Positions 13,576 through 27,402 are shown, counted from the stretch's first letter. The stretch is 64,000 nt of DNA from Helicoverpa zea (GCF_022581195.2 NC_061476.1:1738501-1802500); one strand, 5' to 3'. The notes: generated by a model not told the origin, from the sequence alone. Translations and numbers: made by a program.

Positions 13576-16500
13576 ATTTTATATAAAACTTCATATACAG
13601 CATTGTACATGAAATGAAAAACTAGAACTCCCAAAAACGTCAGTATCAGCAGACTCATCGCTCAGCACATTTTGATGATTTTGAAAATTTTAGTTCAGCA
13701 ATCCTATTCGTTTTGGTCCATGACCTTCATAGCGATACCAAAATAGCCAATAGTTGAAACATATACTAAACAAATAGCCACTTTACAAGTCCTAACTCCT
13801 AAACAAAAATGTATTGATTAACATGATCAAAAGGCTCAGTTAAATCTAAAATCAGATTTTTTGCAATTTAAGCATGTCTAAAACCAAAAAGAAGATAGTT
13901 TTATGACTTCATTGTGTACCTACCAGCGGAATATCATCAGAAACCGGTTTTGAACGTTGGGACGACGACACCGCGAAATTGCTGTTTTCTAGTCGGTTTT
14001 TTAACATTTTGGCAACTGAATATAACAATTTATAGATGATATATATTTATGCTAATGCCTCGTGCATTCTAAGTTAGTTATAAATCCTCTCTGTTGTGTT
14101 GTTGTAAAGTTGTCTGCACATAAAATCGGTGAGATCATCATCGTCCTCTCCAATATTGCACTGCTTTATCTAAGATTGTTTTAATTAAATATCGTCAACT
14201 AACAATTGTGATAAATTGTCAATTAAACTTCAAGGCAAGAACTGTCGAAGAATTTTAGCTACACAATATAGTGCTGCTAGGTAAGTTGGACTCTACAAGG
14301 TAAAAACATAGGTTATCATTTTTGGGGCCCAGAATGGTTCCTGTAGGGACGCCATATTTATATGAACTACATTTTTAAGGTAAATGTTTTCTGCTTTCGT
14401 TTAGTAATTAGTGTAAATACATAGTATATTGTACTATGTGTTAGTATATTGTTTACTCCATGCATCATTAAACCAACGACCCTGACTGATGTGGCCAACG
14501 CATAATTTTCAGCGCAAAAATTAAACTTCATTACCAACAAATTGGAATTACGTCATTTAATGAACAAGAGTCGTAAATAGTATGATAGAAGATAATTTAC
14601 TCTTTTATGCTTACGAACAAACCCAAGGTTATCGGAGTGTCTGGCCCCGCGAAAAAATAAATTTAGTGCATGCAAAACATGATGGACCGGTTTTTGATAA
14701 CATACCTACAGAATTTTGTTATAAACTCCTTGGGCAAAAAGGATCTACAGAGGTCGTTGCAAAAAAGTTTGTTGATATCATTCGATCTAAATTGTCGCTT
14801 AGATATAATATGGCCGTTAGAAGAAACAAAAACGTTACTTACGTTTAAGGAAAATATTATTAAAGTAGCTTGTTATCCTATATTACTCTACCTTTTTGAG
14901 TGTCCAATAGAAAAACAGGTTGTTCAGTAAGTACATAAAACTTTTAAAGTATTAGCCAAGATAAGTCCTCAGAGACAGCATAAGGTCTATAATAGCTTCT
15001 CATATTGCCAATTAATTTATCTAAGTAATTCAATATAGCTCTAATATAAACAGCTGTTCTTGTAAATTGACCTTCTTATTATTGAATGATAAATGATGGA
15101 TAGAGTTAAGTCTACTGTTGCTTGTATTGCAAATTAATTATAATTACATTGTTTACTAGTTGCAATCGTTATATCGTCGTCTAAGGTTTACGAGGTTCAT
15201 ATTTTACTATTTGGACTCAAAGGACCCAGTATTTTCATCTAAGTCAAAACCAGTGCACCAAATCCCATTAAACTCTCCGAATTTCTTTCATTCTCTCGCA
15301 CTAAAACACACAAAAATAAATGTGTTGTATGTTGAAACAATTCATCCAAAATAAAACACAATTTCACCAATCGTGCCAAAATTCCCCTCAAACGTACCAA
15401 ATACCAAGCTGGATATTACTGGATTTGCATCCAAGCTTATCAATTATTTTGACGAAGAACGAGCAGTGGCCTATATGGAAGTAGATAATAAGAACACATC
15501 TTGAATAGCTTAGGGGAGAGACCCGGTATTTTTGCATCACTAACCTGTCCATTAGCCCTAATACCGTTCCAAAATCTGGTGGCTCCCGAATGTTGGAAGT
15601 CTATCTTTCCACAACCTACAGTAGATTAATATCCACCAACTTCAAACTTGGACCCTTCACGATCATTGTTCCAAATCGAAGCTGATGCACAAAAAAGGGG
15701 TCAGGAGTTCACTTTTCGCGAGCAAGACAGCTTTGACACTTCAAGGCACGGCGTTAGACAAAATAAACTTGTATTATCATATCTAGACCAGCCTCTAGAC
15801 GTATGATGTAACTTCCTGATCAAACCACGGATATGAGCAGCCCCAGTTGGCAGCGTCAGGTAACAGAAATAAATTAATAGTATCACTAATTATAGTACAC
15901 CGCGTCATTTCGGGGAACACACATGAATTGGCATTATGTTTTGATGTTTCTTTGTTCGTTTTGCACGTTTTGAATCAGTGTTTATTTACGTAATGTCACT
16001 GGTTTTGTCGTATAGCGCCGGGGTTATTTTAAGATGTTTGGCTAACGTTGATTTAGTACGTACACATTTAAATCTAGCATCTTCGTCACATCTTTAATTT
16101 GACCATTAAACTTGGTGTTAAGTAAAAAGAAAGGCCTACAATGTGTACCTCGAAATCATAATTCAATCCAATCACAGCATGGTGTTTATTACCCAAGATT
16201 TCAAGAAGACCCTGACACAAATAGTTATTTGAGTCACATTACAATTGAGCGCTAACTAATGTATTCCACGCACAACACTAGACAACAAACGACCTTTTAG
16301 GTAGTCGGTGAAAAAACCAACCAACAGTATATATTCGCAGAGTAATAAATATTATTGAGTAAAATGGGAAGAATACAAATTTTAACTAACGGCAATAAGA
16401 ATTGTGAAGAGATTTTCAAGAATTGTATTAAAACTTCGATAGCGAAGCGTCGATCCCAAAATTCTATTTCGCAGCACGATGTGCTATTTTCAACAGCAAA

Positions 16501-19500
16501 ATCTAAAGTGGTATTCGGAATACGCGTTCAAATGCTTCCAATGACTCAACAGTATTTCTCAGCTCTGATATTATAAACATTGGAAGCGCCACAACTCTCA
16601 GATATTCATGTTTTTGCTCTGCTGTCATCACTTTCCATGTTATGAAAAAATTGAAGAGTTCCTCTCCAACGTTATTGAACTCATCACCTTGTATGATAAC
16701 AGCTCCTCGAAGGCCTCAAACACTTAATGGATAGTCTGGCGAATCTTCAAATCAAATTTTGGGACAAACGCCAAAAGTGTTTCCTAGAAATTCGTCAATA
16801 GTAATATTATTGGTATTAAGATGTAACGTTGGTCATGCTTATGATGATGTCATTTGTTTAGAGTCAGTTGTTAGAGAATTTATTTCACCTCGAGGATCGA
16901 GCGAGGGCATTTACATGACCTTTCATTTTTCACCCACTACTTCTTCAATCTCGTCCTAAGGTACAATTTCCTCGACTTATTATTACACAGTTACTTATGT
17001 AATTGTGTGTATATTCAATTATACAATGTACTCCTTCTCTCCTTCGCCATTTTGACACGCGTCAATTGAATTGAAAAGAATATTTAAACAGTCAACATCG
17101 TCATTAGTGTTAAAAGTATTATGCAAAATAAAGAATTGAGTATCGTTTATCTTACATAAACATTGGAACTTTCTATTTGGAGTGGCAATCCCACAATATG
17201 TTAATTGTCAAGAGTTTTTAAATTCGTAAATTAATTTCTGCTGATGCTGTCGTGTTTACGTACGTCACTTCTTCAAGAGCGAAAGTTAAAAGTGATTTTG
17301 GTTTTCTTTGTTTAAGAATCCACATTCCGGAGTCGAAAATTCATGTTCTTCTCTATTTCAATTCTCTGTTTGTTTACAAATTACAAAAATCCCTAATTCC
17401 AATTAAAATGTCTAAAGTAATGTAAACAGTTGACGCAAAACACTTGTATTTTTTTCCTCAACCCATTCAACGGGAGGAATGACAAATAATGACGATGTCT
17501 GCCATGACACAGGGAATCTACGTGACTATATAGATGTAGCCTTATTCATTGAGAAGGTGATTCTTGGAATACGGAATGATGCTATCACTGTTCAATGTCA
17601 AAACTAGAGGTTCCATAAGTAGCTAGACATGCCTACCTACTACTACTGAATTATACAATGAAATATGTGTCTTATTATGGATAGGAAGGTATAATAAGAC
17701 CATTGACCATTGAGGTAGATAAGGTTGTTTTTAACATCTTCACACTATTTTTTTTCATTGACGCGAAGAGAGGAGGAAAGTTCAGCCCAAAATATTGACC
17801 TGTAGGTACGCCGCACGCATAGATTGGGAAATCCCACAAAGTTTCTTAGGGACAATATTTAAACTGGAATTATTTATACCACTCTCCATCTTCGTTTCCG
17901 AGCACGCTTCATTACCTATGCATCCATGTTTTTTGTTTTGTGTGTTTGTCTGTATAGTCTAGCTACTGATTAAATTCATTGTTTACATTAAATTCACCCA
18001 AAAACCCCCCAAAAACCCACATTTCCGTTGTTAAACTATGCAAAGTATTAGTAATTCCGGCTAATACCTCAATCCTATGATCCATCGATGGTCGGCAGTG
18101 GAAGGTGGAAGAGTGCCAAGTTTTAATATTAGCGGCCTGGTTAGCTGATGTCATAGTACCACATAGCCCCAGCCACAGAGTAGGGAAAGATCGGAGATGC
18201 CATGATGCAGATAGGTCAGGCGCCTTCTTCTAGGTCAACGTACGATGGGCGTGAAAAAAAATCTCAGTTACAACAATTGAACTATAAAGGCGTTCGGGTT
18301 CTTGGAGGCGTTGGTCTGTCAACAATTTTGGGAATTACAAAAAAATATGGGAGCCAAAGAAAGCGTATAAAGGCGCAGACAGTATTGTTCCTCGTTCCTA
18401 GCACACTCGCATTTTGGCGCGCTATTTTCTCAGTAAATTTTCCGTTATGACATCTCCGCTAGAGATTTTATTCTCCATGGGCCCAGTGTTGTTTACACAC
18501 GGAATCGGTAACATTGTTTTTAATGTTTCGTGATTAGCAGAGGCATGAGAAACTGGGAGAGGAATTGGGGTCGTTTGTTTCGGATGCAGTTTGAGAAAGC
18601 ATTCGGTTTTGTTTAGCGTTTTAGCAACTGTGTGTGGCAGGTAGTGAGAATTTGATGCGAATCGATTTCTGATTAGAATGGGGCTGTGAACTTATTAAAG
18701 TTTGGTATTTGAGTAACTAAATATGGTTTCAGGAAGAAGGTACCTACGGCGTCTAAGTACTGATATTTACCCCTACAAAACAGGGATCAGATAGACATAG
18801 AGTTGTACTAATTGTAAACATAGTAGCCAAAGACCAAATAATGTTACAAAAAACAACCGGTATTTTAGAAGAAGGTAGTCTACAATGAAGGAAAAACAAA
18901 CTTTCCCTAAGGTAAGTGACTGAAAACCGCAGGCATTCAATAACAAAATATCAGGGGTTACGTAAAAGGTAAATGTAAATGCATACATATAGTAAACACG
19001 TTGGTAATAGGTGCTTCAAGTAAACAACAAACAACAGAAAAACCATCTGTGATACCTTGAATGAGTTACAATCTGACTCAGAAACCTTGCGGTCAATTCT
19101 GCAAATGATGAAGGAAGGACCAATCTTATGACTAAAATGTTATTATTTTCAAAATATAAAGACTGCATAAACAAATTCGTAGCGAGATCTCTGACGCATT
19201 TCTTGCGGTTTCAGTATGTTCTCATACAGTTTTGTAATTCACCAAAATAACCAATGAGCAATGCAAGATTGTGTAAATGAGAACAAGGCTCTTAGGATCC
19301 TTGTGTTAAGAAGTTATGACCAAAGAGTTTTAATGTAATTTTTCGAATTGCGATTTATTGGTTTTCTGGCGAAGTGTGAGTCAGTGTTGATTGAACCAAT
19401 TAAGTTAGTCAAATGCAGAAATAAATATTTCGTAATGTTAATGTCTTATTCTCTTACAATAAGGTTCGTTATAAGAAAGCCCAGTTCTGGGTTCAGGTCG

Positions 19501-20089
19501 CCCTTGTACATCGTCTTCTCCAAATTCTTTATGTACTTATTTATAAATAGTGTGTGCATTAAAGTTAATAGTTCTTTCAAGAAATGATAGAATATAGACA
19601 ATGGACTATTCGTCTTTTCTAGAGGAACTTGTCAGCTTTCTAGAGTAACTCCGACTTCCGACAGAATTAGGACCGCTGACATTGTCAGTTTTTATGTAAG
19701 AGGCTTAACATGGATAGCTATACACTATGAGTATTTATGGGATATTAGTATTCATTACACCCACTTCACAAAATAAAACCTAAGGCTATCATAAATCCAT
19801 ATTTAAAATATCGAGCTTAGAATTATATGTCAATGATTTAAAACTGTTTAATCTATGATTTACAACGAAAACATAGGTGTAGGTGTGAATGTAAGTATGG
19901 CCTTAGACACCTAAGGCTCTGCCCACACTGCACAAACAGCTGTCGTTGTGGAGGCGGCAGGAAACGTAGTATAGTTTATAAGTACTAACTTGATGTCTAT
20001 GCCTATGTTATTTTCTATAAAATTCCTAAAGCTGGGATAAGGGACTTTCTTTCAACGCAGGGAGAGCGATATCCCTGACGAAAACTTGA
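13576..20089. other. long non-coding stretch
   Basis: No exon can be supported. ORFs at 14582-14848 (88 codons), 16355-16576 and 18202-18450 show no recognisable domain, no splice context and no partner ORFs. Nothing with clear terminal repeats was found. Confidence 0.4.
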
Positions 20090-20235
20090 ACGATCTAACC
20101 TGTGGAACTTTACCGATTTCAAAAATTCTTTCAGTGTTAGATAGCCCGTTTATCGAGGTAAGCTATGCCCCATTGCGCGGAGAAGTTCCCACGGGATGCG
20201 GGTGAATCCGCTGACGGAAGCTTGCATGTACAATA
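20090..20235 (-). mobile_element. LINE/SINE-like tail, reverse copy
   Basis: Reverse-oriented diverged copy of the family at 4810-5032. It includes GATTTCAAAAATTCTTTCAG and GGATGCGGGTGAATCCGC. 5'-truncated and non-coding. Confidence 0.6.
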
Positions 20236-20595
20236 TGTAGGTAACTACTCTCTTCCAAAATGAGATAGGTAGCCATAGCTACTATTGTTACTTTAGGTAC
20301 GCAGGTATACGTAATTAGCACAATTAGTACCCAAAGGGTCAAGCCATGAATTAGCAACCACACGACTCGGTACGGTAAATGTTAATACGAGTATTTACCG
20401 TAAAACACTAGATACCGTCCGTTTTAGTGATTCCAATGTTTTGAAAAGGATGCGTCCCGTTAGGACTCCAAAATAGTGAAAATAGGATACGTAGTATCTT
20501 AGTAGTAAATAATTATATTATTTATAATTCTGTGAGCCTTGGGGATTAGTCAATACGTCTAAAATCGTAGACGCTAGTAGAACCCTAAGGATGAG

Positions 20596-20715
20596 TTGCA
20601 CCATTTAACTATAACGATAACCAAACCATAACCAACCGTATACTGGTCGCCCATTGGTCAAATCGGCGATTTAACAACTGAAAATGATTCGGTTATCTAT
20701 AGTTAAATTGTGCAA
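20596..20715. mobile_element. 120-bp MITE
   Basis: Short palindromic element. The left arm TTGCACCATTTAACTATA is matched by an imperfect inverse arm ending TAGTTAAATTGTGCAA. The whole unit is a near fold-back with a 60-70 bp centre. No coding. Confidence 0.65.
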
Positions 20716-21644
20716 TGTGTAATGGAAATTACGATAATTGATATGATAAATACGGTGAAAACATGATTTTGTTCATGTATTTTGTTACGACTGCCAAACT
20801 CCGTTGATATTCAGCTTTCTGGTAGCAAAAGTAGACCTGTATTAAATGCTTAGGCTAGGCTATTCATTCAATAAAGTTTATAAAATGACAATAAAAAATG
20901 GTAATTGTGATTATAATGAGACTATAAATAGACACTTCTTGGATTAGAACCTTCATTTAAATAACGATTATATAAAGAATAAATTAAAGTTTTATTATCT
21001 TGGTTGTTTTCCTCTATTAAACTCTGTGGTATTTTTACTTAAAAGCTATTGAATTGCTTACCTACGTTATTTTTTTTCTATAAAATCGTATCCTTATTAT
21101 ACCTTATTATATTTATCTACCACACATTACTAAATAGTTTCTAGTTAAACGCAGTAGTAGGAATAAATTAATATACATTTGCAAAAATATTTATGTAAGT
21201 AGGTACTTAATTCTGAAACTTGGAATCACATAACTTCTGAAATAGTACGAAAACAAGTGTTTTTTTTTTACTTATTCGTGGCTTTGTAACTATAAAACGC
21301 TGAGACTATTAAATACATTGTAAATTATCTGACTAAGTAGGAACATAAATTCAGTGTGCAATACTGTTAAGTAGAAAGTTTAATCTTAAATCAATGCAAG
21401 TTACAATATCGTACTTGAAAGTCCGCCGCGGGCAACTTAGATCTTACCTATTTAGTACTTAGACGACTTAGGACCAGCTTCACGCCATATTTGTTAAGAT
21501 AACGGCTAACACAGCCTTAAATGGCCATACAAGTTATCTAGAATAAAAATGCAGCCACCTAAACCTATCACCTTTGTAAAGAAACATGAATTTTCTGAAG
21601 GTTATTTGCACGTATAAAACTAAAAATATAATGTAAACACTCAC
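20716..21644. other. non-coding; likely start of an intron
   Basis: AT-rich with no exon. If the predicted - strand first exon at 21645-21881 is real, this is the beginning of its first intron. Confidence 0.4.
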
Positions 21645-21881
21645 CGTATGTTAAATATTTAAATATTTCACTATAAAACACAACACTGCACTTATTCACA
21701 GAGTTTTAGAACATTATTTTCACTCACAACGATTAATAAGTTACGAGAAATTATTTTTCGTTTTATTTTCGACGGTTCGTTTTTCAAACTACGCGAGTAT
21801 ACGATCGCGCGCCGAATGATTGCGCGCGCACTTGTTGAACGTCGCGCGGGAAAAGTTGAACGGAAATATCAAGTTTCGACT
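21645..21881 (-). promoter_or_regulatory. predicted promoter and non-coding first exon
   Basis: A GC-rich, CpG-containing island (about 21780-21920) stands out in AT-rich surroundings. On the - strand an arthropod-type initiator TCAGTCG lies at 21883-21877. It is followed by a stop-rich leader resembling insect 5' UTRs and then a strong splice donor, ACG|GTGAGT, at 21645/21644. An E-box CACGTG lies just upstream at about 21892. No TATA box is evident. The reading is a non-coding first exon of a gene transcribed leftward; no coding exon for it was found in the window. Inference only. Confidence 0.4.
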
Positions 21882-22358
21882 GAAGTCCGCCCACGTGATG
21901 TGACGCTAACTTCGCATCGGTGATTTCGAAAAGAAAATTGGTAGGAAATTCCAATAAAACACACTGTATACTTGGTATTTCTTACAAGAAGTTACTGTAA
22001 TTTACACAAAAATACCATTAGATCCGTTTCTAATTTAATTTTTCCTGATTTTGGAATTTCGGGGATTTCTTTACTTGTTTTTAGGTTTTTTTTTTAATCT
22101 AACAAGATAAATTATCCTAAAGATTTTCTTGTAAGATCTTGTAACTGTTATCTCACCCTAACTTATTCTAATTAGAGTTTTTATAACTAGTTTCTGGTTT
22201 TAGAAGTTTGTCTTGTACGACACATAAGTAGCCAGGGAGTTTTAAGACCCACTACGGGACGGAGGGTAAGCAGACTCAGAACTTTAGTATGCTGTTAGAA
22301 TATAAAAAAGTGTGCAACTAAAGGGTTTAGTTATTCACTTAAGTGCCTACTGCTACTA
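21882..22358. other. non-coding, upstream of the orphan exon
   Basis: AT-rich with no gene. It would be the upstream region of the predicted - strand promoter. Confidence 0.4.
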
Positions 22359-22764
22359 TATCGGGTGTGTCGTTCACAATCACATTAAATCCTATCACAT
22401 ATACTTTATGATATTCTATGGCGAACTGTAAAAAAAATAACCTAATCCATTCAGTGGTTTGACCACAGGAGTCATTTTTCGTTTTTATTACAACATCATG
22501 TGTAAAGCAGAGATAAAGTTAGGAGTATCGAACGTTTTGATCAGTTAACAGCTGTCAGTTTTCAAGGGAGAATTTCAGTTGTTTGTAATGACTGACTTTT
22601 ATATGGTGTTCTAATTTTCGCACATTTTTATTCCATTTACTTTGTTTCAAAAATTCATTTTTTTATTTTTACGTATTTTTCTTTTTTCTTTGTGTTAATC
22701 GACATATATTAACCAGTATATTAACGCATTTCATTTAATGTGATTGTGAACGACACACCCGATA
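22359..22764. mobile_element. MITE with 29-bp perfect terminal inverted repeats
   Basis: The ends TATCGGGTGTGTCGTTCAC... and their exact inverse complement at 22736-22764 pair over 29 bp. A TA dinucleotide flanks both sides, consistent with a Tc1/mariner-like target site. The 406-bp element has no ORF for a transposase. Confidence 0.85.
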
Positions 22765-23030
22765 TACATTACATACATCTACTTTGTGTACTTTGGATAA
22801 ACATAAATGCTACCAATGTAAGCTAAAAATGCGCTATTAATTAAAACAAGTTTCAAAAAGTTACAAAAATTAAGTATAGATGGCACTGAAAACAATCTTA
22901 GTTCGACAACTGACAGACGCTGTTTTTGTTTTATGCCAGTCAACTGGTTCGCTAGGTGTTTTCTGTACAAATCGATAGAGGGCGCTACAGTACTGAAAAT
23001 GAAAGTATAAAATAAAAAAACTAACTGTAA

Positions 23031-23518
23031 TGCTCCTGCTCCACCTGCGTTAGCGGTAACGTTAATGTCAATGGCCAACTACACGTTACTTATTGCATTA
23101 AAAATGAGTGTTGGCTACATTTAGGTTACAATGCCGCAAGAGTTAATCCCTCATGAAGTAACGCGTTAACACACATTAAAGAGGTTAAACTTAGACACAC
23201 AAAATAATTCTAAAAACTAAAGCTTTCTCATTTGACCATTCCATTATCGTGCTCGTAAAATGCAGTTACCGCTTAAACAAAGTATCTACACTCGTCCTTG
23301 CATGCGTGCAATGAGATGGCATTAATGTAGCCAACATCACTTAGCGCTCTAAGCTATGCACTAAAACCCTTTGATGTGTCCAAAAAACCGACACCCGAGT
23401 TATCGCTTAACGTTTAATGCTATTAATAATGCCATTTGTATAAAATGCCATTAAAACGTTGGCCACATCTGCGTAACGCCAAAATTTTACGCGTTAAGAC
23501 GCAGGTGGAGCAGGAGCA
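23031..23518. mobile_element. MITE (TGCTCCTGCTCCACCTGCG ends), copy 1
   Basis: Terminal inverted repeats TGCTCCTGCTCCACCTGCG and inverse, flanked by TAA on both sides. A 3-bp TAA target duplication fits PIF/Harbinger-like elements. It is 488 bp long and almost identical to the copy at 33558-34029, so activity was recent. No transposase is encoded. Confidence 0.85.
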
Positions 23519-23876
23519 TAACTGCTGCTATTTTTAATACCGTAATTCATTTAAGAAGATTAATATAGATAGATAGTCTGGCTACTGAAAGATGAGACAG
23601 GAAAAGGGGGCAAATTCAGGAATTCAACGTATACAAATATCTTATTTTGCAACAACAATGATTTTCCATTTATTGGCAGTCTTACCTGGGCAGAGCAGAT
23701 ACCTAACAAAAAAAATGCATGCCTAAATTTAGAGATAAGTTCTAACTAAACACCAATATGAGTAGGTAAACGGCCAAAGTAATTACCTATCCTCTTTTAT
23801 TTCTATGGGTTAAATTTTAGCCGACCTGCCGACTTTCCAAAATTCTCAATTCGTCGGAATATTATTTTTTATGATA

Positions 23877-24442
23877 AAACCGGCCAAGTGCGAGTCGGAC
23901 TCGTGCACGAAGGGTTCCGTAAATTACAGTTAAATCAACCTATCTCAAAAACTATAAGAGATACTTTGATCAAACCAAAAATCGTTGAAAGAGTTAATTA
24001 GCATGCATCACCTCTATTTTTTTTAGAATTTTATACCCCGTAGTTATAAAAATAGAGGGGGGGGGACATACTTTTTACGACTTTGAGAGCTGATATCTCA
24101 AAAACCGTTCACTTTAAGAAAAATGTTTTTTAGAAAACTTTATATCATTTTAAAAGACCTTTCCATTGATACCCCACACGGGTATGTACATCGAAAAAAA
24201 AAATTTCATCCCTCAGTTACATGTATGGGGGGCCCCACCCCCAATTCTTTTTTTTACTATTTAGTGTCATATTTTTGTAGCGGTTCATACAACACATATT
24301 CCCATCAAATTTCATCACTGTAGTACTTATAGTTTCCGAGTAAATCGGCTGTGACAGACGGACAGACGGACAGACGGACAGACGGACATGACGAAACTAT
24401 AAGGGTTCCGTTTTTGCCATTTTGGCTACGGAACCCTAAAAA
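23877..24442 (-). mobile_element. GTTCCG-ended element, second copy
   Basis: Reverse-oriented relative of 10896-13575. It starts AAACCGGCCAAGTGCGAGTC and ends TACGGAACCCTAAAAA, with a short GACGGACA array at about 24354-24390. At 566 bp it probably approximates the family without nested insertions. Non-coding. Confidence 0.7.
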
Positions 24443-25639
24443 GTGAGTACACTTAAAAAGGTATAGATAGGTACGTAATACGGGAAAGTTTTGCGAAGGT
24501 GGTATTCTAGTAGCTAATTGTCATTTCCAAGAGATGAAAGTAAGAAAATAAATGGAATTCCAATAATATTAATTTAGTCATAAAACATAAAAATATGTTG
24601 TCATCGTCAATACAATAACAAATTCTTCATAACTTGATTCATTGTTTACTTCGCAATGTCCTTGTTTAAAGCAGCTGTATTTTGTTTAATTATCTCACAC
24701 GTATTATTAAACTTATAGAGAGAAATAAGTACAATATCTGCGCTGAAATGAGTCAGTATTTCGATTCCCAATTTTTTCAACCTATAAATCTAGCCAACTC
24801 TGGAGGCAGAATGTATTGATTGTCGCAGCTTTGCGTGCCGGTAAAAAAAAAATAACCGTCGGCGTCGCCATGCGATCGTCCCGACTATCGTATATGGATA
24901 TGAACAGAACTTATGCATGTGTGCGTAGGAAATCCTTCCGATCAAATTGTGCTGTATTAACGATAAATATCAGCGTTTGTTAGGTACAGTTGTAAGAAAT
25001 TTCAGTAGCTTGACAAAATAAAAGTATAGGTTAAAAAACTTTTGCCTTGATTTCAACAATTCTTGATAAAAAACGTTCCAGACTGTAGTGCACACAAAAA
25101 CAATATTCTGTTATAGTGTGCGTGTCGCCGGGTGAACACATCTGCGAAGTGAAAATAAAGATTATTTTAGTGATGTAGCTTGATTTCCGCATATATCGAT
25201 AGTTTTTGTTATTAATATAACGGGTTTTTAAACATAGATTGTATTTATCTTGTATTTTTTCTTTATTATATATTGTCAAAATAAATGATCACCAACTCTT
25301 GACGACCAAATTAATGTATTATTTTTGCCTAAATAAGTCACTGTGATTGCCATAAAATGTAGGCTTATTACCAAATAAAGTATTATGATGCCATACTAAG
25401 TTATTTGTCCGGCTTACAATGCATCCGTGAGTGTCAGTATGACGAGTGACAGGGAAAATGGAAGAAAATGACATATTGCGCCAACCCCAAGTAAAATTGG
25501 GAACAGGGCAGGAGAAAGAAGAAGAAGAATGTGTTTCTCAATACACTCCCTCGAAAACACACTTTTATCGCACTGTTTAGAGGCATGCAACAGACAATTT
25601 TCCACCCTAGTGCAGGAAAAGGGTCCCCATAATGTTATA
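24443..25639. other. non-coding; one LINE/SINE tail scrap
   Basis: No exon supported. At about 25470-25535 the GCGCCAACCCCAAG stretch followed by an AGAAGAAGAAG tract looks like another retroelement 3' tail ending in a microsatellite. Confidence 0.45.
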
Positions 25640-26060
25640 AAATTTATTGTATCAGGCCAAACTTATTTTTTTGGAGTCAGTTTACTTAAACAGGATAGCA
25701 AGATGTAAAAACTTTGATTATCATTTTATATTAAAACGCTGGTATAATTTTGATGATCATTTACTACTTTTGGTGATCATTTACTACTTTTAGGATAACA
25801 ATGATTTATTTGGACTCATTTTGCTTAAATAGGATAGCAGAATTTAAAAACTTTGGTTATAATCTTACTCTAAAATGGTGGTTTAATTTTGGTGATCATT
25901 TACTACTTTTGGCTTACGCATGATTTATTTTGGAGTAATTTCACTTAAATAGGATAGCTAAGTGTTAAAATTTTGGTTATAGTTTTACATTAAAATGCGA
26001 GTTTCATTTTGGTGATCATTTACTATTTTTGTCTAACATAAACCTTTTTTAAATATTTAC
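25640..26060. repeat. imperfect tandem repeat, about 120-140 bp unit
   Basis: Three diverged units each carry a CTTAAATAGGATAGC word and a TTTTGGTGATCATTTACTA word, with the spacer varying between units. Related GATCACCAAA words occur at 45.5-46.4 kb. Function unknown; probably part of a non-autonomous transposon. Confidence 0.6.
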
Positions 26061-26335
26061 GATATATATTATAAACTACGTTCCTTCTTCCCATAAATAA
26101 CACATGGGAAGTGGTAAAGGGTTTGCGTTTTGACGTTTAAAAAGTGTAATTTTTAGCCTAATTTAATAAAATAATTTTTATTTTAAATCGCTACTCTTAT
26201 CAATACAAGGCGATTTAATTCATTAATAAATCAATAATGTATTTTCTTAACTTCTCATTTTCAAATAAATAAACGAAATACTCAATTAACCAACATCGTA
26301 CAGCAGTCTTATATTTTTATTTGCATTTACGGTAC

Positions 26336-26937
26336 TTAACCACATTTATTTATTTATCACATCACAAAGTATGTTGCCCTTACAGATAACTTCATCTAAT
26401 TCGACATAGTACTTATAAATAGGTCCTTAACTATGTTTCCTTACAAACAACACAGTAAGTGGCCCTTGTGAATTCGCTCAGTGTACTGTTAAATATGTCG
26501 ATGTCATCGGCCACCGTGTTGAGAGTGCGCAGTGCGCGAGTGAGCGGCACCAGCAGCCGCGGCCTGCGCCGCCACCCCACGTCCGGTTCACAAAAACCGA
26601 TCTCTGAGAGTAGACCTGAATTTTGGATGACACCTCTCAGCACTTTCAAAAGATAAGTGGCCAGTGCCACTTCACGCCTAACTTCCAATTTATAGTACCC
26701 CACCATACCGAGGCAGAATAAGGTGGGGTACAGTAATGGGTATCCCGGATATATGCCATAAATTTTCAGATACATAACTCGAATATATTTATTTTGTATC
26801 CGCTCGAGCATTCCCTTGTATTTAATTTCGCTCGGATTCCAGATGGCCGCATTGTATTCCAGATGACTCTTCACAAGAGCCTCGTACAAATCCCTTAACG
26901 CACCGATGTTCGTAAAGTCATTTGTCTGACATAGCAT
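26336..26937 (-). pseudogene. jockey/CR1-type LINE reverse transcriptase fragment
   Basis: A 168-codon reading frame (26431-26937) matches the region after the RT catalytic core in jockey-clade non-LTR retrotransposons: LYEALVKSHLEYNAAIW followed by LERIQNKYIRVMYL. The catalytic palm motifs are absent because the element is 5'-truncated. Downstream, the tail ends with AATAAATAAATG on the - strand at about 26340. It lies about 460 bp upstream of the tubulin TATA box but is on the other strand. It is a dead insertion, not a gene. Confidence 0.85.
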
Positions 26938-27394
26938 AAAAAAATATTTACAAACATTTATTTATATCACAACTACGAAAAATGGCTGCGTAAAATGTAT
27001 ATTTATCCAAATATCTGATTATATACGATTGTGATTTTTGTAAAAGCTGTTTAATTATTAAATAAACGCTAAGAAGATTTTCCTGACCGTTTCGCTGTTT
27101 CGTACCTACCTACCTTTAATAATGTCATTATCGTGTAATTGTGCCGTAGAAATAAGTAATATTCAACGGAAAATCGAACTTTACGTAAATGCAAGTAATT
27201 TTCAAGTGTCGATATCGATATTACTTAACGTACTTCACTAAATGGCGTTAAGTTGAATGATTCACCAACCCACATATTCCCGCAATGGTGATATAATGCA
27301 GCTTTGACCTTATTGGCTAGTCCGCCCATGCGGCAGTTGAATCGACCAATCATAGCGCAGCTAAGGAAGCGTCGGTCCCCCGCAACGGGTACCC
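26938..27394 (+). promoter_or_regulatory. upstream region of alpha-tubulin
   Basis: Non-coding sequence between the LINE fragment and the tubulin TATA box. It becomes GC-richer near 27300-27390. It contains the DRE-type site at 27213-27220; other elements cannot be assigned by eye. Confidence 0.5.
27213..27220. promoter_or_regulatory. TATCGATA (DRE-type) site
   Basis: Palindromic TATCGATA, the consensus bound by DREF and related factors at many Drosophila housekeeping promoters. It lies about 210 bp upstream of the predicted tubulin start site. Binding in this species is inferred. Confidence 0.5.
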
Positions 27395-27402
27395 TATAAA
27401 AG
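27395..27402 (+). promoter_or_regulatory. alpha-tubulin TATA box
   Basis: TATAAAAG lies 30 bp upstream of an initiator-like TCAAT with its A at 27425, the usual spacing. The predicted 5' UTR then runs about 100 bp to the ATG at 27528. Confidence 0.8.

Noticed and set aside
14582..14930. Two overlapping 86-88 codon ORFs
   Set aside because: Different frames of the same stretch, no domain recognised and no splice sites in phase. The first (containing GPVFDNIPTEF) deserves a protein search but cannot be supported.
26459..26656. + strand 65-codon ORF near the tubulin promoter
   Set aside because: Antisense shadow of the jockey reverse transcriptase fragment.
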